This document shows positions 1 through 6,445 of a stretch of DNA of 16,861 bases, piece by piece. The first letter of the stretch is position 1. Every line of letters begins with the position of its first letter. The notes beneath the pieces are model-generated. The model made no database searches, was not told the origin of the DNA, and was given only the letters and a program-made list of their open reading frames with translations. Made by a program: the position numbers and the translations under genes. Source of the DNA: Fimbriimonadaceae bacterium (GTDB lineage: Bacteria; Armatimonadota; Fimbriimonadia; Fimbriimonadales; Fimbriimonadaceae); NCBI GenBank assembly GCA_020851885.1, contig JADZBW010000102.1, positions 1-16,861 of the forward strand, given 5' to 3'.

Positions 1-923
1 CCCGCGTGATAGGCGGTGCCGCAGGAAATGATGTTGACGCGATCGATTTCGTTCCAAACGTGCTCACTGAAGATGCTCTCAAAACGAACCTTCTGCTTCT
101 CATCGATTCTCCCGGCGAGGCACTGTCGAATGACATCCGGCTGCTCGTGGATCTCCTTGAGCATGAAATGCTCGTAACCGCCTCTTTCAGCGGCCGAGAC
201 GTCCCATTCGATGTGCTGGATCTTGACGGGCAATTCCCGGCCATCGCCATCCATCAATCGAACCTTGTCCCGGTCGAGGATCGCTATCTGGTCCTCTTCC
301 AGCACCACAACTTCTCGGGTATAGGGAAGGAGAGCTGGAATATCGCTGGCAAGCAAGTTCTCGCCCTGCCCAATTCCAATGACGAGCGGGGACGCATTTC
401 GCACGGCGACGATCTTTCCAGGCTCGAGTTTGGACACGACAACCAATGCATAGGCCCCTCGGAATCGTTTCACCGCCCGCTTGACCGCTTCCTCTAGGAA
501 TTCTAGTCCGGCATACTCCTCGCCGATGATGTGGGCAGCGACTTCGGTGTCGGTTTGGCTCTGGAATTTGTGGCCCTTTGCCGCCAACTCCTCCTTCAAC
601 TCAAGGTAGTTTTCGATGATCCCGTTGTGGATGATCGCGATCTTCTCGTAGGCATCGAAGTGTGGGTGGGCATTCTCATCGGTAGGGCCTCCGTGGGTCG
701 CCCAACGTGAGTGCGCAATCGCCAAATGCGCATCGGAAGGATAGTCGTCGAGCAGACTTCCAAGTTCCTTGAGCTTCCCAGCCCGCTTCAGGACCTTGAT
801 CTGATCCTTTTCCATCACCGCAATGCCCGCGCTGTCGTAACCTCGGTACTCCAACCGCTTCAACTGGTCGAAAACAATCCCTACTGCCTGCTTAGGGCCA
901 ACATAACCGGCAATTCCACACAC
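1..923 (-). CDS. glmS: Glutamine--fructose-6-phosphate aminotransferase (isomerizing), N-terminal part, cut by window edge
   Basis: This enzyme makes glucosamine-6-phosphate from fructose-6-phosphate and glutamine, the first step to UDP-GlcNAc for peptidoglycan. 307 codons are visible; the family is about 600 residues long, so the rest lies left of the window. Visible: start of the class II glutamine amidotransferase domain (MCGIAGYVGPKQ, nucleophile Cys2), HSRWATHG at 71-78, HNG at 99-101, QTDTE at 123-127 (Asp125), and the first SIS-domain motif SCGTAYHAG starting at residue 300. The start must be the GTG at 923-921, because it puts Cys2 at the N-terminus after Met removal, as the mechanism requires. 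No ATG fits, and the Shine-Dalgarno sequence is weak. The gene is divergent from the polyprenyl-phosphoarabinose operon, 81 bases away. Identification is very secure. Confidence 0.97.
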   Translation of the reverse strand, partial: MCGIAGYVGPKQAVGIVFDQLKRLEYRGYDSAGIAVMEKDQIKVLKRAGKLKELGSLLDDYPSDAHLAIAHSRWATHGGPTDENAHPHFDAYEKIAIIHNGIIENYLELKEELAAKGHKFQSQTDTEVAAHIIGEEYAGLEFLEEAVKRAVKRFRGAYALVVVSKLEPGKIVAVRNASPLVIGIGQGENLLASDIPALLPYTREVVVLEEDQIAILDRDKVRLMDGDGRELPVKIQHIEWDVSAAERGGYEHFMLKEIHEQPDVIRQCLAGRIDEKQKVRFESIFSEHVWNEIDRVNIISCGTAYHA

Positions 924-1004
924 ATCACCATTCTAGCGAGTTTCCTCAGGCAACCATCGTTTGGCACGCGTCTGGTAGGGTAACGAACGAATTCGATTTC
1001 AAGG

Positions 1005-1898
1005 TTGTTACAGACTCCAGTGCTCGCCTACCTCCTCCTGCTGCGACCCAAACAGTGGACCAAGAACCTCTTGGTGTTTGCCGCGTTGCTGTTTGGCGGC
1101 ACGTTTCGCGAGGCCGATAAGGCCTTCCTCGCACTTGTTGCCTTTATAGCAATGTGTATGGCCAGTTCGGCTGTCTATATCGTCAACGATCTGCGCGACC
1201 TCGAACGGGATCGCAAGCATCCCAAGAAGAAGCTGAGGCCCTTGGCCTCGGGAGCCGTTTCCCGCAATTCGGGTTGGGCAATCGCTGCCGTGTGCCTTGC
1301 CATCTCCCTCGCTGCCGTCTGGACGGTCAATAAGACCTCTACGGCAATCATCCTCGCTTACCTCCTGCTACAGGTCGCCTACAATTTCCGATTGAAACAG
1401 GTCGCAGTAGCCGACGTCTTTTGCATCGCCGTTGGCTTTGTGCTTCGCGCCGTCCTCGGCGCCGCCGCCATCAAAGTCCCGATCTCAGGCTGGCTTCTGT
1501 TCTGTACGGGTGCGCTCGCCCTCATGCTTGGCTTCTCAAAACGACGCAATGAATTTCTGACCATCGCGGAGAACGGAACCCGTGAAAGCCTTGCCAAGTA
1601 CACCAAGCCAGCTCTCGATGCTCTCGTTTCGATCTTCGCCTGCGGCGCCGCGCTTTGCTATGGCATCTACTGTCTTGAGAGCGAGACGGCCAAGAAGTAT
1701 CCTGGTCTTATCGTCACCTCGATCTTCGTCTTCTACGGGATTGCCCGGTACATCTTGATTGTCTTCAGTCTCGATGAGGGCGGCGAACCAGAGACCCTTC
1801 TCTACAAAGATAAACACATTCTTGCCTGTGTGCTCTGCTTCATTCTCGCCTCTGTCCTCGCCCTGAGTGGCTTCCAACTCCCCCTGGTCTCAAGCTAA
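1005..1898 (+). CDS. UbiA-family prenyltransferase, probable decaprenyl-phosphate phosphoribosyltransferase (DPPR synthase, Rv3806c-like)
   Basis: Likely moves phosphoribose from PRPP to a polyprenyl phosphate at the membrane, the first committed step to polyprenyl-phosphoryl-arabinose. The 297-residue protein is almost all hydrophobic, with about eight or nine membrane segments. It begins RPKQWTKN (14-21), typical of the subfamily. The polyprenyl/PRPP site is seen as NDLRDLERD (61-69, Asp62, Asp65, Asp69) followed by HPKKKLRPLASG (72-83); this HPxKxxRPxASG extension is characteristic of DPPR synthases rather than of ubiquinone or heme UbiA enzymes. The second half has LGFSKRRNE (175-183) and a late GGEPETLLYKDK motif (259-270). 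The TTG start at 1005 is a choice; a GTG at 1020 is also in frame and AAGG at 1001-1004 would serve it. The SDR gene begins 3 bases after the stop, so the two are surely co-transcribed. Confidence 0.9.
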   Translation: MLQTPVLAYLLLLRPKQWTKNLLVFAALLFGGTFREADKAFLALVAFIAMCMASSAVYIVNDLRDLERDRKHPKKKLRPLASGAVSRNSGWAIAAVCLAISLAAVWTVNKTSTAIILAYLLLQVAYNFRLKQVAVADVFCIAVGFVLRAVLGAAAIKVPISGWLLFCTGALALMLGFSKRRNEFLTIAENGTRESLAKYTKPALDALVSIFACGAALCYGIYCLESETAKKYPGLIVTSIFVFYGIARYILIVFSLDEGGEPETLLYKDKHILACVLCFILASVLALSGFQLPLVSS

Positions 1899-1901
1899 AC
1901 C

Positions 1902-2630
1902 ATGCCCAAATACCGATTTGCGATCGTCGTAGGAGCCTCCTCTGGCATCGGGCGTGAGATTGCCCGGCAATTGGCCCAATCCGGTTGCCGAGTGGCTGCC
2001 GTTGCCCGACGTTATGATCGCCTCGAAGAACTTCGACAGTCCTTCCCCGATTTCATCATTCCTGCCGAGCACAGCGTCACCGATTACGATGCCATTCCCG
2101 CCCTCTTCCAAGATCTGACCGGCAAACTGGGCGGCTTGGACCTGATCGTGTACGCCAGTGGGGCCATGCCGAAGGTCGAAGAGAACGAGTTCGATTTCCA
2201 AAAAGACCGCCAGATGATCGAAGTAAACGACCTCGGTGCGGTCGCTTGGCTCGACCAAGCCGCCGAACGCTTCCAAAACACCAAGCACGGCACGATCGTC
2301 GGGATCGGAAGCGTCGCCGGTGATCGCGGACGCCTCAAGCAACCTGTCTACAATGCGAGCAAGGCCTTCCTTCACACCTACCTGGAGGCTCTTCGCAATC
2401 GTCTCAGCCGACACGGCGTCAAAGTCGTTACCGTCAAGCCCGGTCCCGTCCAAACCGAGATGACGGCCGGCCTCGACCTCCCGAAGGCCATCACCGCCGA
2501 ATCCGCCGCCGCCATCATCCTCAAGAAGTCTGCCCGTGGCGGCGAACACTACCTTTCGCCGATCCACGCCGTCATTTTCTTCATCATCCGAAACATCCCC
2601 TCATGGATCTTCCGAAGGCTCAACGTCTAG
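1902..2630 (+). CDS. SDR oxidoreductase, probable decaprenylphospho-2'-keto-arabinose reductase (DprE2-like)
   Basis: A 242-residue classical short-chain dehydrogenase. Visible are the nucleotide-binding GASSGIG (11-17), YASG (84-87, in place of NNAG), Asn109, the catalytic Ser137 in SVAGDRGR, and YNASK (Tyr150, Lys154), followed by VKPGPVQTEMT (178-188). The C-terminus has a hydrophobic stretch (about 207-220) ending PSWIFRRLNV, which resembles the end of mycobacterial DprE2 and suggests association with the membrane or a lipid-linked substrate. With its neighbours this points to the NAD(P)H-dependent second half of the C2' epimerisation of polyprenyl-phosphoribose to polyprenyl-phosphoarabinose. 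Taken alone, sequence would only support a generic SDR; the specific role rests on the adjoining UbiA and DprE1-like genes. It overlaps the next gene by up to 28 bases. Confidence 0.85.
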   Translation: MPKYRFAIVVGASSGIGREIARQLAQSGCRVAAVARRYDRLEELRQSFPDFIIPAEHSVTDYDAIPALFQDLTGKLGGLDLIVYASGAMPKVEENEFDFQKDRQMIEVNDLGAVAWLDQAAERFQNTKHGTIVGIGSVAGDRGRLKQPVYNASKAFLHTYLEALRNRLSRHGVKVVTVKPGPVQTEMTAGLDLPKAITAESAAAIILKKSARGGEHYLSPIHAVIFFIIRNIPSWIFRRLNV

Positions 2631-4024
2631 TGCTCAGCCCCGACTCCATCCGTGAGTTCGAGGGCTTTGGCATGGCTGCCCGAGCCGACGGCTACCTAGT
2701 CCAGCCAACCACCACCGAGGGAATTAATGAAGCCATTGCCCTTGCCAAACAAACCGGCAGGCATCTCGTTCCTCGCGGTTCTGGCCTGAGCTATGGCGAC
2801 GCCTCCATCCTTGCCGAAGGCATCGTTCTCGATCTCGGCAAGATGAATCGATTCATCAGTTGGGATCGCGAGACCGGGATCGCCGAGTGTGAACCTGGCG
2901 TCACCATTGAACAGCTTTGGCGCACCGGTCTTCCCAACGGCTGGTGGCCGCCCGTGGTCAGCGGAACCATGTTTCCCACGCTCGGCGGGGCGCTTGGAAT
3001 GAATATCCACGGCAAGAACAATTTTCAAGTGGGCACCCTTGGCGACAATGTCGACGAGATCGACCTCCTCACCGTCGACGGTCAGATTCAAACTCTCCAA
3101 CAAGGCGACCCGCTCTTCCGGGCCGTCGTTTCCTCTGCCGGGATGCTCGGCATCATCACCCGAATCAAGGTGCGTTTGAAGAAAGTCCCTTCAGGAAACG
3201 TGAAGGTCTATGCCGAGTCGATCCCCAATTGGCAGGCCCAACTCGATGCCTTCGAAAAACGCGCGGAACTCGCGGACTACATGGTCAGCTGGGTCGACTG
3301 TTTTGGCAAGGGAGCCGCTTCTGGCCGAGGCCTTTTCCACGCCGCCTGGTATGACAAGGACGCAGACTCCGAGAGCCTTCTTGAAATGAATCAAGACCTC
3401 CCTCCCAAGGTCTTCGGAATCCTTCCCAAGAGCCAGGTTTGGCGATTCCTCAAGCCGCTCAACAACCGGATCGGCATGCGTTTCCTCAACCTCGCCAAGC
3501 ACACGTCGTCCAAGTTCATCGGCAACAGGAGGATGCACAAGCAGGGCCTGGTCGCCTTCTCCTTTCTGCTCGACTACGTCCCGGACTGGCGCAAGGCGTA
3601 CCTCCCCACTGGCTTCATCCAATACCAGACCTTCATTCCCAAGACTGAAGCCGCTCGCGTCTTTGCCCAGCAGATCCGGCTATCCCAGGAGGCCAAGCTG
3701 GAGCCATTCTTAGGCGTCCTAAAGAAACACCGCCCCGACTCCTTCCTTCTAAGCCACGCCGTGGATGGTTATTCGCTGGCGCTTGATTATAAGGTCACCG
3801 AACGAAATTGGTCCAATCTCGAGGCGCTCTGTCATCGAATGAACGACCTGGTCCGGGCATCCGGTGGGCGTTTCTATCTCGCCAAGGATTCCACCTTAAG
3901 GCCCGATGACCTGGATTACCTGGGGCCTAACCTCCAGGTGCTTCGGGACCTCAAAAACCAACTCGATCCCGAACACATACTGGACTCCGATCAAGCCCGA
4001 CGCCTGAACCTGTTCCCCCGCTGA
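2603..4024 (+). CDS. FAD-binding oxidoreductase, probable decaprenylphosphoryl-beta-D-ribose 2'-oxidase (DprE1-like)
   Basis: A 473-residue VAO/p-cresol-methylhydroxylase-fold flavoprotein that should oxidise the 2'-hydroxyl of polyprenyl-phosphoribose, giving the keto intermediate that the SDR reduces. The FAD domain shows PRGSGLSYGDAS (57-68), GTMFPTLGGALGMNIHGKNN (121-140), and GDNVDEIDLLTVDG (147-160). The IHGKN motif (His136) matches the DprE1 signature IHGKNHH. The substrate half has FLGVLKKHRP (369-378), DGYSLALDY (388-396) and YLAKDS (425-430; Lys428 matches the essential Lys418 of M. tuberculosis). By my hand alignment Ala393 sits where the benzothiazinone target Cys387 is. The ATG at 2603 lies within the SDR gene; a GTG at 2630, overlapping the SDR stop as TAGTG and preceded by GAAGG at 2614-2618, is a fair alternative start that would give 464 residues. 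Confidence 0.9.
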   Translation: MDLPKAQRLVLSPDSIREFEGFGMAARADGYLVQPTTTEGINEAIALAKQTGRHLVPRGSGLSYGDASILAEGIVLDLGKMNRFISWDRETGIAECEPGVTIEQLWRTGLPNGWWPPVVSGTMFPTLGGALGMNIHGKNNFQVGTLGDNVDEIDLLTVDGQIQTLQQGDPLFRAVVSSAGMLGIITRIKVRLKKVPSGNVKVYAESIPNWQAQLDAFEKRAELADYMVSWVDCFGKGAASGRGLFHAAWYDKDADSESLLEMNQDLPPKVFGILPKSQVWRFLKPLNNRIGMRFLNLAKHTSSKFIGNRRMHKQGLVAFSFLLDYVPDWRKAYLPTGFIQYQTFIPKTEAARVFAQQIRLSQEAKLEPFLGVLKKHRPDSFLLSHAVDGYSLALDYKVTERNWSNLEALCHRMNDLVRASGGRFYLAKDSTLRPDDLDYLGPNLQVLRDLKNQLDPEHILDSDQARRLNLFPR

Positions 4025-4119
4025 GCGTAGTCAAAACCAACCACCAAGTCCCGCTCAACCTGGTATCCCGAGTACACTGATCCCGTTTTGACCTCGCACT
4101 TACGATCTGGGGGCCGCGC

Positions 4120-5097
4120 GTGAGCGTCGTTCAAAATCTTGCATCGGACTTCGTCTCGGCCGTTCGATCCGCCTCGACCGTCCTGATCGGCACCCACCTC
4201 AACCCCGATGGCGACGCCCTCGGCAGCGCGCGTGCCGTCTCCCATTACCTGGACGGCATCGGCGTAGCCAACGAGGTGCTTTGTCACCACATGCCGCCCC
4301 GAAACCTGCGGTTTCTCCCTGGCGTCTCCCGAATTCGCCAGACCCCTAAAGAGGAGAAATACGATTTGGGGATCGTGGTGGATTTGGACTCCCTGGAGCG
4401 CCTGGGCTCCACCGAGCCGTTCTTCGCCTCTTGCGAACGCACCATTTTCATCGACCACCATGTCCCTCACGACGCCCCTGGTGATATTCGGATCGTGGAC
4501 ACGGCTGCCCCCGCCACCGCGGTCATTCTCGCTCGGCTCTTTATCGAACTCGGTGTGGAGATCACTCCGGAGATCGCCACGTGCCTTATTGCCGGAATCG
4601 TGACCGATACCGGTTCCTTCCGATTCCGCAACACCACCCCCGAGTCGCTCAGTCTCGCCGCACGGCTCTTGGAGCAGGGCGGGGACATCACTCAAGTCAG
4701 TGAGCAAGTCTTTCAAAGCAAGCCGATTTCCAGTGCGCGACTCCTTGGGTTTGCCCTCGAGCGCATGAACCTTGCCTGTGACGATCAGCTTTGCTGGTCC
4801 GTCCTTCTCCACGAGGATTTCGAGCAGAACCATGCGGTGGATGAGGACACCGAAGGGTTCGTGAACGAACTCCTCTCCATCGAGACTGTCCAAATTTCGG
4901 CGCTCTTCCGTGAGCCAAAGCGAGGCAAGGTCCGATGCTCGATCCGGTCCCGGGGCGACTACGACGTCTCTGCGGTGGCAAGAATCTTTGGCGGAGGCGG
5001 TCATAAGAACGCCGCCGGATGCACGTTCGATGGTCCTGTGAACGAAGCGGTCGATCGCCTCGTCGCTGAGCTCAAGCTTTGTTTGGAATCATCCTGA
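4120..5097 (+). CDS. nrnA: DHH/DHHA1-family phosphoesterase, NrnA-like oligoribonuclease / pAp phosphatase
   Basis: A 325-residue cytoplasmic phosphoesterase that probably degrades short RNA or c-di-nucleotide products and may hydrolyse 3'-phosphoadenosine 5'-phosphate. The Mn-binding DHH domain is clear: THLNPDGDALGS (25-36; His26, Asp30, Asp32), VVDLDS (86-91; Asp88), FIDHH (110-114), and GIVTDTGSFR (159-168; Asp163). The C-terminal DHHA1 domain ends with GGGGHKNAAGC (291-301). Length and motif order are those of NrnA. The start is GTG at 4120, with a GGGGG Shine-Dalgarno run at 4109-4113 six bases upstream. The end overlaps truB by 19 bases; nrnA-truB is a common bacterial pairing, here without rbfA or infB upstream. 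Family placement is firm; the preferred substrate is not visible. Confidence 0.93.
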   Translation: MSVVQNLASDFVSAVRSASTVLIGTHLNPDGDALGSARAVSHYLDGIGVANEVLCHHMPPRNLRFLPGVSRIRQTPKEEKYDLGIVVDLDSLERLGSTEPFFASCERTIFIDHHVPHDAPGDIRIVDTAAPATAVILARLFIELGVEITPEIATCLIAGIVTDTGSFRFRNTTPESLSLAARLLEQGGDITQVSEQVFQSKPISSARLLGFALERMNLACDDQLCWSVLLHEDFEQNHAVDEDTEGFVNELLSIETVQISALFREPKRGKVRCSIRSRGDYDVSAVARIFGGGGHKNAAGCTFDGPVNEAVDRLVAELKLCLESS

Positions 5098-5951
5098 TCG
5101 ATAAGGAGACCGGCCGTACCTCTCACGACGTGGTCGATGCCGTCCGCCGCAAGTTCGGTACCCGTCGTGTTGGCCACGCTGGCACACTGGACCCCCTCGC
5201 CACCGGGCTGCTCGTGGTCGCCGTGGGCCCGGCCACCCGATTCCTCCAGTACCTTCCCCTCGAACCCAAGGAGTACGTCGCCGAGATCACCTTTGGCAAA
5301 GCGACCTCGACCTTTGATTTGGAGGGGGAAGTCACCGGGGAGTCGCCCGTCCCCGAAGATCTCGTGGGAGGCATCGAGAAGGTCCTGGGCCAGTTCCAAG
5401 GACTCATCTCCCAGATGCCACCGATGTACAGTGCAGTTAAAGTGGACGGCAAACCCCTATACCACTATGCCCGCCAGGGCAAACAAATCGACCGGGAAGC
5501 CCGGACCGTGCATATCGATACGTTCGAGATCGAGCCCGTTTCGCCCACCGCAATTCGTGCCAGAATCGTCTGCTCCGGCGGAACTTACATCCGCTCCCTG
5601 GCTCACGACCTTGGCCAGGCCGTCGGTTGCGGGGCCCACTTGACCGGTCTCAACCGCACCAAAGTCGGTCGGTTCACTCTGGAGCAGGCGGTCAAATTGG
5701 ATGGCATTGAGCCAATGCGCCTCATCAAGCTTCGCGACGGCCTTCCTCCGATGGTGATCGAGACCCTCGATGCAGCGCAGGTCGATCAGATCCGAGAGGG
5801 GCGTCAGGTGGCGCTCGACCACGAGCCCGAAGCAACGATCGTCGCCCTCGCCGAGCCCGGTGGCGAAATTTTCAGCGTGGCTCGGGTCCAGGGACACTTG
5901 TTGCAGCCAGAATGCGTCATTCCTAGTGAGGCTTTCCATGGCGTTTCTTGA
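5079..5951 (+). CDS. truB: tRNA pseudouridine(55) synthase TruB
   Basis: Converts U55 in the T-loop of tRNAs to pseudouridine. The 290-residue protein starts almost at the catalytic core, as TruB proteins do: GIILIDKETGRTSHDVV (3-19), then GHAGTLDPLATGLL (32-45) with catalytic Asp38, then KEYVAEITFGKATSTFDLEG (63-82), and SGGTYIRSLAHDLG in the second half. The C-terminal region after about residue 215 fits the short TruB C-terminal (PUA-like) domain. The start is taken as TTG at 5079, inside the end of nrnA, because no ATG or GTG lies upstream of the conserved IDKP-like motif in this frame. Overlap on both sides (19 bases with nrnA, 14 with the DUF2752 gene) indicates coupled translation. Confidence 0.95.
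   Translation: MFGIILIDKETGRTSHDVVDAVRRKFGTRRVGHAGTLDPLATGLLVVAVGPATRFLQYLPLEPKEYVAEITFGKATSTFDLEGEVTGESPVPEDLVGGIEKVLGQFQGLISQMPPMYSAVKVDGKPLYHYARQGKQIDREARTVHIDTFEIEPVSPTAIRARIVCSGGTYIRSLAHDLGQAVGCGAHLTGLNRTKVGRFTLEQAVKLDGIEPMRLIKLRDGLPPMVIETLDAAQVDQIREGRQVALDHEPEATIVALAEPGGEIFSVARVQGHLLQPECVIPSEAFHGVS
5926..5931 (+). promoter_or_regulatory. Shine-Dalgarno site that sets the DUF2752 start
   Basis: GTGAGG, six bases before the ATG at 5938, inside the 3' end of truB. It supports the short 159-residue reading of the downstream gene over the longer open frame that runs back to 5770 across truB. Confidence 0.6.
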
Positions 5952-6417
5952 ACCATGCGACGATAAGCGGGTCCTGAGGGGCCAATTGGTCGTGACGTAT
6001 TTGTGGGCCGCCATCACTGGCTTTGGGATCTATATGACGCCCGATCCCCATGGCCACGGAACCCACCAACAGCTTGGCCTTCCCCCCTGTCCAAGCGTGC
6101 TCTTTTTCAGCAAACCGTGCCCAGGTTGCGGCCTGACGACTTCTTGGACCGCCACCATTCATGGACACTTTGCGGAGGCTTTCCGCGCCCATCCGTTAGG
6201 CCCCATCCTTTACCTGCTCTTGACTTACATCGCCCTGGTTAGCCTGTGGGGGTTCTTCAAGGGCAAGTACGTCAGCACCGCCGGACCCAAGTGGGCTTGG
6301 GGAATCATGATCGGCGCATTGATCTTCTTCGGATATGGGGCGATCAGGTTTGCGACATCGCACAACTATGCATCGAGCACGGAACTGGCCAACTTCGCCA
6401 AGCGCTTTGGGAACTAA
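5938..6417 (+). CDS. DUF2752 family small membrane protein
   Basis: A 159-residue protein of the DUF2752 family, whose function is not established. It carries the family hallmark CPGCGLTTSW (61-70, Cys61 and Cys64) followed by a HGHFAEAFRAHPLGP segment (75-89). Three membrane helices are likely, about 17-33, 86-104 and 118-137, with the CPxCG pair just before the second. The open frame extends upstream to 5770, but that part lies over truB; the ATG at 5938 has a good Shine-Dalgarno site. The 14-base overlap with truB makes it the third gene of the nrnA-truB operon. The two cysteines could bind metal or be redox-active, which is inference only. The gene is convergent with the amine oxidase; only 28 bases separate their stops, with no clear terminator. 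Confidence 0.88.
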   Translation: MAFLEPCDDKRVLRGQLVVTYLWAAITGFGIYMTPDPHGHGTHQQLGLPPCPSVLFFSKPCPGCGLTTSWTATIHGHFAEAFRAHPLGPILYLLLTYIALVSLWGFFKGKYVSTAGPKWAWGIMIGALIFFGYGAIRFATSHNYASSTELANFAKRFGN

Positions 6418-6445
6418 AGCGATGCCACTCTGAAGGGCGCGTGAG

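Noticed and set aside
6..497. Plus-strand 163-residue open frame opposite glmS
   Set aside because: It is the antisense shadow of an unmistakable glmS reading; the same holds for the long opposite-strand frames at 1890-2567, 3991-5004, 9814-10581 and 11135-11935.
962..977. Sigma-54-like promoter (TGGCACG, four bases, TGGTA) in the glmS/UbiA gap
   Set aside because: The -24 half is perfect but the -12 half lacks the essential GC (TGGTA against TTGCA), and one such match in a GC-rich window is weak evidence.
4030..4092. 8-base inverted repeat GTCAAAAC / GTTTTGAC before nrnA
   Set aside because: The arms are 47 bases apart and do not extend; a perfect 8-base pair at this distance is likely by chance, and no -10 element fits the TTGACC half.
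5770..5937. N-terminal extension of the DUF2752 gene over truB
   Set aside because: The sequence is an out-of-frame reading of truB; ATG at 5938 has GTGAGG upstream and gives a normal family length.
6418..6445. Terminator between the convergent DUF2752 and amine oxidase genes
   Set aside because: No stem of useful length followed by a T-run is visible in the 28 bases.
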